NCBI RefSeq assembly: GCF_008386635.1 | Contig: NZ_VUOE01000001.1 | Span: 1,973,760 to 2,037,759 of the forward strand | Origin: Maribacter flavus | GTDB lineage: Bacteria; Bacteroidota; Bacteroidia; Flavobacteriales; Flavobacteriaceae | Reading direction: 5' to 3' | Length of the DNA stretch: 64,000 nucleotides | Shown: piece after piece, positions 37,019-48,200 of the stretch | Position numbering within the stretch: the first letter of the stretch is position 1 | How the letters are laid out: each line of letters begins with the position of its first letter | Program-made: the position numbers and the translations under genes | The notes under the pieces: model-generated | What the model saw: the letters and a program-made list of their open reading frames with translations, nothing else | What the model was told of the DNA's origin: nothing | Database searches by the model: none

Positions 37019-38077
37019 ATGAAATTATTCCAATGTTCCAACTGTGGAAATTCAATTGTTTTTGAAAATAATAGATGTGTTTCCTGCGGATATTACCTGG
37101 CCTATAGTTCGTTCTATAATCAAATGGTTTCCCTTTCCCCAAATCTTTCACAATGGAACACACCCTCCTTGGGCGATTGGCAATACAAGTATTGTGTCAA
37201 TAGCCAACATGGAACCTGCAATTGGCTGGTCCCCCTAGACAGCCCTTCCGGATTTTGTCTTGCCTGTTCATTAAATAGGACCATACCGGATTTAACCGTA
37301 ATAAAAAACCAAGAAAATTGGAAGAAAATTGAGATCGCAAAGCACAGGCTCGTTTATCAGCTCCTACGATTAAGGTTACCCATTTTCAACAAAAAGGAAA
37401 ATTTTGTCGAGGGACTATGTTTCGATTTCCTATCTCCAAAAAACAGGGACAACCTAAAAACTGGACATGCCAACGGTGTTATTACGATTCTTATATCTGA
37501 GGCGGATGCCGTTGTTAGGGAAAAGGTTAAGCAAAATATGGAAGAGCGTTACAGAACGATGCTTGGTCATTTTAGACATGAAGTAGGTCATTATTACTGG
37601 GATGTTTTGATAAGCAACGATAAAGTTACGTTGTCAAACTTTCGGTAAGTTTTTGGTGACGAATCCATTTCTTACGAGAATTCCTTACAGAATTATTATA
37701 CCAACGGCCCACGTCATGATTGGCAGAATTTCCACATTAGCAAATACGCATCTTCACATGCTTGGGAAGATTGGGCAGAAACCTGGTCTCATTATCTCCA
37801 TCTAATGGATACTTTGGAAACCGCATATAATTTTGGACTACAAACATCCCCGAAATTGAGAGGGACAAATGACCTGGACGTGAATGCCAATTTCGACCCT
37901 TACATGGAGAACGATTTTCAAGCTATTTTACGAACTGCGATTCCATTGTTTTATACATTGAACAGTATGAACAGGTCTATGGGAAAGGACGATGCCTACC
38001 CTTTTGTAATATCAGAGCCCGTAAAGTCAAAATTAACATTTATTCATAATCTTCTAATCAAAGGGAAAGGTTTTTGA
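37019..38077 (+). pseudogene. Zinc-binding metallopeptidase (Peptidase_Mx-like), interrupted by an in-frame stop
   Basis: One frame runs through 37019-38077 and would encode about 352 residues. It begins with a zinc ribbon (CSNCG..CVSCGY), has more Cys pairs, and carries HEVGH (187-191 in FRHEVGHYYWD). Codon 210 (37646-37648) is TAA. The frame then continues without shift as VFGDESISYENSLQ and HAWEDWAETWSHYLHLMDTLETA, a stretch that full-length relatives have after the HExxH motif. The family therefore appears complete except for one nonsense codon, where a Lys or Glu codon is expected. It is either a recent pseudogene, a sequencing error or a site of read-through. No shift in frame is needed. 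Confidence 0.8.
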
Positions 38078-38146
38078 ACCAAACTTTGATTTGAATGTGG
38101 TAGCTTCTTTTTGTCAATTATGCTAAATTGTAAAAAAGGACAAATC

Positions 38147-38326
38147 ATGAATATATCACCCGTATTAGGTTTTGCTAAACTTTTGGTAAAAAGCAGGAAG
38201 ACTAAATTAATATTGATTGGAGCTCAACTTGGGTATATTGGCTATAAATACTTGAAAAACAGGAAAAGAAAACACTCTAAGTCCAAATCAGGGACAATCA
38301 AAACATCTAATCAAGGAACTAGGTAG
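38147..38326 (+). CDS. Small basic protein with one hydrophobic segment, unknown
   Basis: This 59-residue reading frame starts at ATG 38147, preceded by AAGGA at good Shine-Dalgarno distance. It has a hydrophobic stretch (KLILIGAQLGYIGYKYL, about residues 22-38) followed by a Lys/Arg-rich tail (KNRKRKHSKSKS), the pattern of a single-pass inner-membrane peptide. Its last 39 bases overlap, tail to tail, the end of the gene at 38288-39559. No family is recognised. The real start could also be an earlier ATG (38120), but 38147 has the better ribosome site. Confidence 0.45.
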   Translation: MNISPVLGFAKLLVKSRKTKLILIGAQLGYIGYKYLKNRKRKHSKSKSGTIKTSNQGTR

Positions 38327-39559
38327 TTTTAAATCTTCTGAACCTTTAAGAGGCTCTGTTAGGTAATCTTTATCTTTTATGATTTCGTAAAATTCATTTG
38401 CTATTTGGGGAAGTTTATCTCTTCTTGATTTAATAGAGTTGATAATTTCTTCACCGTCCAATTCAAATATGGAATTTGGCCAAGCCTTAAAACTTTCTTC
38501 AATAGCCAAATCCGTAAGTTTATTTTGTAGTAGGTCCGCTTCTTTAATGAAATTTTCCCTGGAGGTATTTTTTAGAAAATAAATATCAATGGGCATAACT
38601 AATCCAGGTAGATAATCTATATCTTCTTGGAAGGATTGGAGATCCGGCAATATATATTTGTTTGAAATAATCGAGGGTATGATTCCGTCAATACTAAAAA
38701 ATGCGTTGTCCCTATCCCCCGCAAGTGGTATTGCCATATGACCAGTCTCATTTTCAATCACTACCCACCCCCATTGCTTGGAATGGCGGTCCCAATCGCC
38801 AATTACAATATCCAATAGCCTAGCCCTAATAAATGCTGATTTGTCTATCTTTAGCATAGCACCCAATTCCATTTTCGATTCTTGTAGTTTTTCTGTATCC
38901 ACAATTTCTTTTACCTGTTTAAAGGGTGTCCAATTTTTTCCTCCATCCGTTTCATGTTCCAGCAAGTAAATTTTATTGCCATAGTCTTTGTTGTAAGTAC
39001 CCAAAGCATTTTGTCTAGGAAGAAAAACAGCTTTTGGCTGGGTATGCAAGAGATTTGACTTTTCGGCCAATTTAGCCACCGCTATGGCGGCATATGGATG
39101 CTGGGCGGAAATCCCATCAACAATTATATTCTCTAAACCAAGAGTTTTTGCCCATTTTGGAACTAATGGTTCTGGATTTTTATTTATGCTTCTAAGGGTA
39201 AAAATATACCCATCTTTGGTTTCTAGTTTGAGACTATGGGTTTGTTTTCCACCGCCTTCCTCCAAAATCTTGGCACCTCCATGTAAAGTGTCCAATTGTA
39301 ATATTGGAAATTGAAAGGGTGTGGACCATACTTTACGATATTGCTGTCCTTGCATTATCGTTTTTAATTTATTTGCTTTATACAGTGTAGTTGGGGCAAT
39401 AAGAACCGAATCTATTCTGGAAAAATCCATAGATTTTAAATCTTCGATATTCAGAACTATGGAAGTTTTACTTTCCTTTTCGGTAGAGGAAACAGAGATA
39501 TAGGTAAGCAAAATAAAAATGAAAATTACTACCCCTATAATTATACCAATTTTTTTCAT
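38288..39559 (-). CDS. Membrane-anchored stand-alone copy of the kinase-like module
   Basis: This 423-residue protein has one N-terminal hydrophobic segment (about 4-22), so it is anchored in the inner membrane or secreted by an uncleaved signal. The rest aligns with residues about 395-770 of the phosphoesterase-barrel protein at 1803-5513. Shared blocks are LDTLHGG against IDTLFGG, GGGKQ (102-106) against GGGHQ, HPYAAIAVAKLAE against HPYAPFTVGKLSD, LPRQNALGTYN against IPKQEALGEFN, IGDWDRH (253-259) against the same, and GDRD against PRDRD with identical 25- and 27-residue spacing from D257. A Lys/Arg pair in TLRSINK may be the ATP lysine. FAM20C/HipA-like kinase activity is inference only. 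The gene has no partner in an operon. Confidence 0.75.
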   Translation of the reverse strand: MKKIGIIIGVVIFIFILLTYISVSSTEKESKTSIVLNIEDLKSMDFSRIDSVLIAPTTLYKANKLKTIMQGQQYRKVWSTPFQFPILQLDTLHGGAKILEEGGGKQTHSLKLETKDGYIFTLRSINKNPEPLVPKWAKTLGLENIIVDGISAQHPYAAIAVAKLAEKSNLLHTQPKAVFLPRQNALGTYNKDYGNKIYLLEHETDGGKNWTPFKQVKEIVDTEKLQESKMELGAMLKIDKSAFIRARLLDIVIGDWDRHSKQWGWVVIENETGHMAIPLAGDRDNAFFSIDGIIPSIISNKYILPDLQSFQEDIDYLPGLVMPIDIYFLKNTSRENFIKEADLLQNKLTDLAIEESFKAWPNSIFELDGEEIINSIKSRRDKLPQIANEFYEIIKDKDYLTEPLKGSEDLKLPSSLIRCFDCP

Positions 39560-39621
39560 GGACCTAAGTTACCCATGACGTATGTAAGATAATATTTCTG
39601 AAAGATTTTTTTGGGACCCAA

Positions 39622-41217
39622 TTACGATTTTTCCTCGAACAACAACCAGACATTTGGGTCTAAGGTCAAGGACTTGGGAGCTTCTTTCATGGGTATTTCA
39701 AAAATGGTTTTTTTGCCTACCACGTCCAATGTAAAGGTTCTTCCCTGCTCATTTCCAATTTGAATTTCCAAAGGAAAGGAAAAGGTAGCATGTTCCTGCA
39801 CCTGTTCTATGTCCACAAAAAGCTTGTTTTTTTCATAATTCCATCCCCATTTTATTTCTGGATAACCCTTTGTGTATATCCATTGCTGAAAAAAAGTATC
39901 CAGATTTTTTCCTGAAATTTCTTCCATTACGGTTTTGAAATCTTCCGTTAGTGCATTGGAGTTTTGGTATTTTTTATAATAGGCAACAATGCCTTCCCAA
40001 AACAAGGTGTCCCCTAATTCGCGCCTGAGCATATGTAGCACCCAACCCCCTTTTTGGTACGTATTCACGCTCAGGACCTTCATTGGGTCCTTAATACTAG
40101 GGTCTACGATGGGCGATGGGTTTTTCTTGTAATAATCCAATATTTGGTTTCGGTCCAAAAGCAGTTCCTCTTTTCTTTTTTCGTCCCCGTAGACACTTTC
40201 TTGGTACAAAATTGCAAAGTAGGTAGCGAAGCCTTCGCTAAGCCAAACATGGTTCCAGTCCTTTTCTGAAGCCGAATTCCCAAACCACTGGTGCGCAATT
40301 TCATGCGCAATAAGGCCCTCAACTTCGTTCTTTCCATTCACCGAATTTTCAAAATAGGCAATGGTTCCAGCGTTTTCTAGGCCTCCCCATTGGGTCTTTG
40401 CCTGCATGTTCGCTAGTTTGGCATAGGAATAGGGCCCTATTTGGTCTATAAAATATCGAAGTACTTTGGTGGCCACCCCATAATCCGAAAAACCCTCCAA
40501 CCGATTCTCAGGATATACCCATGCTGTGACTGGAATATCATATACTTCTCCCAACAACCTACTGGCAAATCTCGTGACGCCTATGGTCACCACCTTCATG
40601 GCAACGGGAGCCGTTTCCCTGTAAATGGTCAATTTGGTTGCATTATCAAGATAGCTTTCCTCTATTTTTTCGCCCGTGGCCACCACATCATAATGGTCCG
40701 GGGCCGTTATTCTAAATTCTACCGAGGCTTTATCGTAAGGATGGTCCACGGAAGGCAACCAGTGCCTTGCCAAATTGGGCCAGTTATCCCCAAAAAAAGA
40801 TCGTTGGCCAAACTTGGTGGTGTCTATCACCAATCCTCTTTCCGGAATACCTTGATAATTTACCGTATATACTTGCGACCGCGTTGTTAATTGGGTTGGA
40901 CTGATGCTAATTTTGTCGTTTTCAAACACATAGTCTATGGGTTTTCCAGCTTCGGAAATGCCGGATATTTTCATTCCGTAGTTACCGGAATACCCTACAA
41001 GATCTAGATGAAATGGAACCGCTTCCTTTTCAAAATCCACATGGATTTCGGCCTCTCCGGTAATAATATTGGTAGTATCGTTCAGATGCAGGTTGAAGAT
41101 ATACTTTTTTATATCGACCGATGCATTTCTAACATAGGTATCCTGTGATATCAAGGAAAGCGAGCATAAAAAAAGAATGAAAACAGTACCGATGGATTTG
41201 CATGGATATTTGATCAT
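39622..41217 (-). CDS. M1-family metallopeptidase (aminopeptidase), exported
   Basis: This 531-residue protein has an N-terminal signal peptide ending near SLISQ. An N-terminal saddle-like beta domain precedes the catalytic domain. The exopeptidase motif is GGLENAG (the family GxMEN site). The zinc site is HEIAHQWFGN, with H305, E306 and H309, and the third ligand E328 in WLSEGFATYF. A downstream Tyr is expected in the family. It is a periplasmic or surface zinc aminopeptidase that removes N-terminal residues. It is shorter than ERAP-type members, lacking the C-terminal helical domain, as is common for bacterial secreted M1 enzymes. The 138 bases upstream show no clear promoter. Confidence 0.93.
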   Translation of the reverse strand: MIKYPCKSIGTVFILFLCSLSLISQDTYVRNASVDIKKYIFNLHLNDTTNIITGEAEIHVDFEKEAVPFHLDLVGYSGNYGMKISGISEAGKPIDYVFENDKISISPTQLTTRSQVYTVNYQGIPERGLVIDTTKFGQRSFFGDNWPNLARHWLPSVDHPYDKASVEFRITAPDHYDVVATGEKIEESYLDNATKLTIYRETAPVAMKVVTIGVTRFASRLLGEVYDIPVTAWVYPENRLEGFSDYGVATKVLRYFIDQIGPYSYAKLANMQAKTQWGGLENAGTIAYFENSVNGKNEVEGLIAHEIAHQWFGNSASEKDWNHVWLSEGFATYFAILYQESVYGDEKRKEELLLDRNQILDYYKKNPSPIVDPSIKDPMKVLSVNTYQKGGWVLHMLRRELGDTLFWEGIVAYYKKYQNSNALTEDFKTVMEEISGKNLDTFFQQWIYTKGYPEIKWGWNYEKNKLFVDIEQVQEHATFSFPLEIQIGNEQGRTFTLDVVGKKTIFEIPMKEAPKSLTLDPNVWLLFEEKS

Positions 41218-41355
41218 GGATTCGTTTTGCTTACAATATATCGGCCTAAGATAAAATATATCCGTGTTTTATCCATGGGGTTTGAAAACCGGACTACCAA
41301 AATTCCCGAATTCAAAGCCGTGATACAGTTCCATGCTTGAATCAAGGAAGAGCTA

Positions 41356-42288
41356 TCAATCCCTATGATACCCTTCGCCAAAAAGATAGCTCACTACGAT
41401 TCCATGGGTATTCCCAAGCGGATTGTTGTTAAATGCCAAGTTGTAGTTATAAATTGCACGTATGTTTTTTAGGAGATAAACTCCGGCCAACAGGTTTATG
41501 GAAGAATTGGTGCGGTACCCCGTGCCCAGCTCGAACCTATTTTTATAGCTCATGGCGATGTTAAAATCCACTTGAAACGGAGCGCCGTTTTCATACTTGG
41601 CCAGCACATTGGGTTTGATCATGATTTCCTCAAAGATGTTCGAATAAAATCGGTAGCCAAAATATCCGTAATACGCATTGGAGAGATCTAGATTGTCATC
41701 CGTAGCCAAGGTATCCCCCAATACATTGGGAGCCGAAAAGCCCAAATGAAAATCTGCCAGATTCAATAATATTCCCAAGCCAATGGTGGGTATGGACGCA
41801 TTGATGTTCTGGGCGAAATTGGGATCACCAACAATACCCAGATCAAGGAGATTGTCCTGGTATTGCTGTAGACCTCCCGTGATGGCAAAAGAGAGTGAGT
41901 TTGGTGTGTATACCTGCCAATACGGCCTGTTTTTCTTTGTGTCGAAGAATATTTTATAGGAATAGGTCGCAAAAGCATTTGTAGATGTGGTAACTCCGAT
42001 TTCGTCCCTAATAAACCCCGCTCCCAAACCTACTTTTCCTCTGTTCAAAGGAGTATGCAGGCTTAAGGCAAAACTACGCGGACTTCCTTCTACCCGATTG
42101 AAAAACCCTGTGTTGCTCAAGGAGACTTCCGTACTAGGTGCCAGTCCCGCATAGGCCGTATTGATCAGATACGGATTGTAATTATACTCGGCGAACAAAG
42201 GAGTCTGCTGCGCCTGTAATTTGTTTACGCCTATCTGAAATAAAATGTATATCGCCAATAAAGCGAATTGGTATATTGTTTTGTTCAT
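41356..42288 (-). CDS. PorP/SprF-family type IX secretion membrane protein
   Basis: This 310-residue protein has a signal peptide ending LQAQ. The PorP/SprF opening (QTPLFAEYNYNPYLINTAYAG) is followed by a beta-barrel-like sequence with strands such as VGLGAGFIRDEIG and FHLGFSAPNVLG, ending YLFGEGYHRD. These outer-membrane proteins hold or deliver T9SS cargo with type-B (CHU_C/gliding-motility) sorting domains. It starts 3 bases after the stop of the giant type-B cargo gene, so the two are co-transcribed and are likely a cognate pair. Confidence 0.92.
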   Translation of the reverse strand: MNKTIYQFALLAIYILFQIGVNKLQAQQTPLFAEYNYNPYLINTAYAGLAPSTEVSLSNTGFFNRVEGSPRSFALSLHTPLNRGKVGLGAGFIRDEIGVTTSTNAFATYSYKIFFDTKKNRPYWQVYTPNSLSFAITGGLQQYQDNLLDLGIVGDPNFAQNINASIPTIGLGILLNLADFHLGFSAPNVLGDTLATDDNLDLSNAYYGYFGYRFYSNIFEEIMIKPNVLAKYENGAPFQVDFNIAMSYKNRFELGTGYRTNSSINLLAGVYLLKNIRAIYNYNLAFNNNPLGNTHGIVVSYLFGEGYHRD

Positions 42289-42291
42289 GTA

Positions 42292-45200
42292 TTATCGCTT
42301 TAAGACTAAAAACCCTTGTAGTTTATTGAGATTGTGTTCACCCGATACCTGAATATTAAAGAAATAGGTGCCACTAGGGAGTTCACTGGCCCCAAGTTGG
42401 GTTTTTCGGTTGGCGGTACCACTAAATACATTGGACTGATTGTCATAACCCTGGATCTCGAATACCAGATCCCCCCATCGGTTATAGATGGAGACCGTGT
42501 TATCAGGATTTAGTTCAATACCGTCAATGGTCCAAAAATCGTTTATGCCATCCCCATTGGGAGAGAAACCGTATTGGGTGTCGTCCTGGTTAATGGTGGT
42601 AAACATAAATTCGGTACAGTCTATGGCATCGCCCAGCGAATTATACGGGGTAATCGTCACATAATATCTGGTGTCCTCCATCAATCTTTCTGTAAATGAG
42701 TAGGAAGTTAGGATGCTTACATCTTCATTATTGACCACATCGTTGGCACCTGGAGAAGTACCAACGCTGAGACGGTATCCGTCTGCCGTTGGGGATTCCT
42801 CCCAAGTCAAGGTTACATCTACAGGAACGTTGGTGTCCCCATTGCTTGGAGTAAGCAAGGAGGTACAATCAGGTATTGTGGGCAAGGTTTCCGTGGTAAA
42901 ACTTTCTTCAGAACATCCCATCGCCGTTCCATCTGCATTGTAGGGAACAACAGTTACAAAAATGGTGGAAGCTTCGGGCAGATCCGTTGTCAGATTATAG
43001 GTTCCTACATTTCCAACATCTACACTGTCCAGAATTTCGTTACCGCCTGAGGAAGTTCCTATGCTGAGGTAGTAACCATCGGCATTGGTAACGGTAGCCC
43101 AGGAAATATCGCTGGATAGGATCACATCGGTTGCATTATTTAATGGACTCGTCAGGTTGGTGCAATTCGGAACATTCAATACAGTTTCCGTAACGAAACT
43201 CTCTTCCATACACCCCATGGCACTTCCAACGGCATTGTAAGGGGTTATTGTGATAAAAATTTCGGTTTCTTCTGGTAGGTCCATCGCCAAATCGTACATA
43301 CTCACATTGCCAACGTCCATAGTATCCAAGATGTCATTTCCGCCGGAAGTAGTTCCTATGGTCAGGTAATATCCATCCGCATTGGGAACGGTAGCCCAAG
43401 AAATATTGGTGGATAGGATTACGTCGGTTGCATTGTTGAGCGGAGCCGTTAAATTGGTACAGTTGGGAGCCGTAGGCAAGGTTTCGGTCACAAAACTTTC
43501 TTCCGTACAACTTATGGCATTTCCAACGGAATTATAGGGTACAATGGTCACAAAAATGGTGGTAGCTTCGGGCAAATCCGTTGCCAAATCATACATACTC
43601 ACGTTGCCAACGTCCACAGCATCCAAAATGTCATTTCCGCCGGAAGTAGTTCCCATGCTCAGGTAATACCCATCCGCATTGGAAACGGTAGTCCAGGAGA
43701 TATTGCTGGACAGGATTACATCGGTCGCGTTGTTGAGCGGAGCCGTTAAACTGGTGCAATTGGGTACGGTAGGCAAGGTTTCCGTAGTAAAACTTTCCTC
43801 GGTACACGAAGTGGCACTTCCAAAACTATTGTACGGTACAAGGGTCACGAAAATGGTCGTATTTTCCGGTAAATCATTGGCCAGGTCATACAAAGTCACA
43901 TTCCCAACATCCATAGCGTCAAGAATATCCGTAGCTCCGGATGCCGTTCCTACAGTAAGATAATACCCATCCGTATTTGCGGCCGTGTTCCAACTGATAT
44001 TAGTATTCATGGCTACATTGGATGCCCCGTTCAATGGGGACGCAAGCGTGGTACAAAGGGGAGGGTTGTTCAAGGTGGATGTTCCTGTCCTGAAATTCTC
44101 CTCGGCACATCCTACGGCATCGCCTACCTCGTTATAGGGTATAATGGTCACGTAATGGGTCCTATTGATTTGTAAATTTTGCGCGAAAGAATACGTAGTG
44201 GTATTTCCTACGTCGATACCATTGGCGATTTCAATACCGCCCTGTGTTATCCCCACATTGACGATGTAGCCTTTAGCGCCGTCCACCACGTTCCAAGTAA
44301 GGTCCGTATCAATGGGTACATTCACGGACCCAGATATAGGATTGGTAAGGTTTGTGCACACCGGTGGTACGGGAATCAACTCCGTACGGAAGCTTTCCTC
44401 GGTACATCCCAGAGCAGGATCTTGTTCGTTATAGGGTACTATCGTTACATAAATATCCGTATCCTCCGTTAAATTGGTTGCTAGGTCATAGTTGGTGATA
44501 TTACCAACGTCTACATTATCCAGGATTTCGTTGCCCCCGGAACTGGTGCCAATCGTTAATCTATAGCCATCTGCATTGGAAATGGGCTCCCAGGACAAAT
44601 CGGTGTCCACGGCTACTTCCGTAGCTCCGTTCATGGGCATAGTAAGTTGGGTACATTCCGGTATGGTTGGTGGATTGCTAGCAATGGTGAAACTTTCTTC
44701 CGAGCATCCTGTCGCACTTCCCGTATCATTGGTGGGAACGATGGTCACGTACACTGTTTCACCTCCAGTAAAATCGGTCGGGAACTCATAGGATGTGGCA
44801 TTTACCACGACTTCATTGTTCAGGATATCATTGCCTCCCGGAGTAGTGCCTACAGTCAAATGGTATTCACGGGCATAGAGTACCGGCTCCCAATTTAGGT
44901 TGGTGTTCACGGGTACATCAAGCTCACCGTTGAAAGGGGCGACGAGTAGGGTACATTCCGGAATTGGGCAATCCAGTATATCCTGGTAGAAAGACCAACC
45001 ATAGTTGTCCATCATGGACTGTCTTTCTTCAAGGGCATCGCAATAGAGTAAGCCTTGGGCCCCCAGCGAAAGACCGGGAGTAAGACTTTGTTCGGACCAT
45101 GAGATCAAGGTACTGTCATAGTTTATGCGGGTCAAGGCCGTATTATTGAGCATGTTGGTCACGTTGTTGACGTTGTCCATGGTCCAATCCCCCAAATACT

Positions 45201-48200
45201 GGTCAAAGGCCGATGCATTTTCGAACATGCCTTGCAAGGAAACACTGCCCAGGTCCCATTGGTCCATAGCTTGGTTAAAAGCCGATGCACTCCTGAACAT
45301 AAAATTCATACTGCCCACACCAGAAACCCGCCAGGAGTTTATATTCTGGTCAAAGGCCGATGCATTTTCGAACATACTTTGCATTGTGGTGACCTTTCGA
45401 ACGTTCCAATTGTCCAAAGGTTGGTTAAAGGCCGATGCCCCGTTGAACATGGAAAGCATGGTAGTGACCGATGCCACGTTCCAAGAATTCATAGGTTGGT
45501 TGTAGGACGTAGCGTTTTGGAACATGGACTCCATTGTGGTTACAAAGGAAGTGTTCCAAGCATCGATATCTTGGTCAAAGGCCGTTGCCCCCCTGAACAT
45601 TTCTTGGGCGTTCAATAGTTCACCGGTATCCCAATTGGCCAAAGGCTGGTCAAAAACAACGGCATCCTTGAACATGGCTTCCATATTGGTTACGGAACCT
45701 ACGTTCCAGTTCCCAATTGGACCGTTAAATACCGATGCATCTTCGAACATGGAGTTCATCAAGGTTACGGAAGAGACATCCCAACTGTTCAATGGTTGGT
45801 TGAAAAGTGCCGCACTCTCGAACATGGATGCCATATTGGCCACCGCGCTTACGTTCCAAGAATCCAGAGGTTGGTTAAAGGCGGAAGCCGATTGGAACAT
45901 GGATTGCATGTTCACCACGGAATTCACGTCCCAGTTGCCCAAAGGTTGGTCAAAAACACCTGCCAATTGGAACATACTGCGCATATTGGTAACATTGGTA
46001 ACGTTCCAAGTATTGATGTTTTGATCAAAGACCTTTGCATCGTAGAACATGTATTGCATATTCGTAACTTCGGACACATCCCAATTACCCAAGGGCTGGT
46101 CAAAATTATCCGTATCCCGGAACATGTAGCTCATGTCCAGGACATTGGATACGTCCCAGCTATTTATGTTTTGATTGAATGCCGTACTTCTGCGGAACAT
46201 GGCCTGCATATTAGTAACACTGCTCACGTTCCAATTGTCCAAGGGTTGGTTGAAGGCCATATCAGATACAAAGCCATCGAACATTTGACTCATATCCGAT
46301 ACATTGCCAACGTTCCAGGAATTTAGCGGCTGGTTAAATAATTCCGCTCTTTCGAACATGGAAGACATATTGGTAACATTACTTACGTTCCAACTATCTA
46401 TATTTTGATTGAATACGGATGCCTGCCGGAACATATCCGCCATATTGGTTACACTGCTTACATTCCAATTGTTAAGGGGCTGGTCGAACGAGGTTGCTGC
46501 TAAAAACATGGCGCTCATGTTGGTAACGTTACTTACGTTCCAATTGTTCAACGGTTGGTTAAAATCCGATGCACCTAGGAATACACCGTACATATCGGTC
46601 ACGTTGCTTACGTCCCAGTTTTCAATATTTCCATTGAACAAATAGCAAGATCCGAACATACTACGCATACTGGCCACATTAGACAAATCTGGAATATCCG
46701 TGGCGTTGTATTCCATGTTTTGGCATCCATAAAAGGCAAGCTCCATGGATTCCCAAGGTTGTGTTCCCCATTGATCTATGGAGATTAGTTTAATACTATC
46801 TGAATTGGAGTAATAATGGTGGGGTGCGGGAAAAGAGCCTATAATGGAAACTGTATAAATACCAGGTGTAAGATAGGTGTGCGTAATAGTTCCTGTAACA
46901 TTATTGTTGTATTGCCCATCTCCCCAATCTATCGAATAATCATACGTAAAATAATTTGGATACCCCGTATTTGCTTCTATTTTTAACTGATTGGCCGGAG
47001 TACTCTTATAGTCGGTCAGTCCAGTGTTGTAAGTGAGCTTAAAGGCAGCTGGGCTATTGACCCAACTTTCCACTACGGTGAACGAAATGGGAGAACATCC
47101 CACAGCATCCCCTTCGTCATTAAATGGGATCACCAATACGGAAACATCGTCCCCTGGGGTAAATTCATTGGTGAAGTCAACCCCAACGTTATTCGCTGCC
47201 AGGGTTTGGTTGTATACTTCCACGGGTCCTGAGCCATCGTCCCTTGTGACGGTTATCCTATACCCAGTTGCATTGGGTACCGGATCCCATCGTATATCAC
47301 TATTGGCAGGTACTTGGGTATCACCTGCCGCCGGCATTGTAATATTTGCGCAAAGGACAAAGGAACAGTTTATGGAATCCCCTGTGATGTTCCAGCCATG
47401 GTTATCCATCAAATCTTGTCTGGCATCGCGACCATCACAATAAGTAAGGTTCGTAACTCCCAGGTTTACGTTTGATTGAACCGTTTGGAATCCCCACCCG
47501 ATTAAAGTGTTGTCATAATTTGCTTGGGAAAGACCAGAATCTGACAGCATATGCTCCATGCTGGATATATTGCCAATAGGCCACATGCCAAGATTTTGAT
47601 CAAATGCCGTGGCTTCCTGGAACATCCTGCCCATATTGGTCACATTCGCGGTATTCCAATTGGAGAGTGGTTGATTGAAAACATCGGCACCCCTGAACAT
47701 ACCGCTCATATTGGTAACGATATCCACCACCCACGAGTTCAGGGGTTGGTCAAAGGCCAAAGCTCCTAAGAACATGTTGTTCATCAACGTAACGTTACTT
47801 ACGTCCCAGCTATCCAGAGGCTGATTAAAAAGTGGCGCATTCTGAAACATTTCGCTCATATCCGTAACGGAGCTTACAACCCAGCTTCCAATGGGTTGAT
47901 TGAACATATGGGCACCATTGAACATGCCCTTCATATTGGTAACATTGCTCACATTCCATCCGGTTATGTCCTGATTAAAATTGTCCGTGTCCCGGAACAT
48001 GTAGCTCATATTGGTCACATTGCTAACGTCCCAGTTGTTCAGTGGTTGGTTGAATGTAACGTTCCAAATCCATCCATCGAACATACTGGCCATACTGGTC
48101 ACGTTGCTCACGTCCCAATTGTTCAAGGGTTGGTTAAAAGTTCTATGTCTATAGAACATGTTGCTCATGTTGGTCACATTGCTCACGTCCCAACCTTCTA

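Noticed and set aside
37019..37648. Treating the first part of the zinc-peptidase gene as a complete 209-residue protein
   Set aside because: The same frame continues after the stop with conserved-looking sequence, so a truncated product is more likely damage than a natural end.
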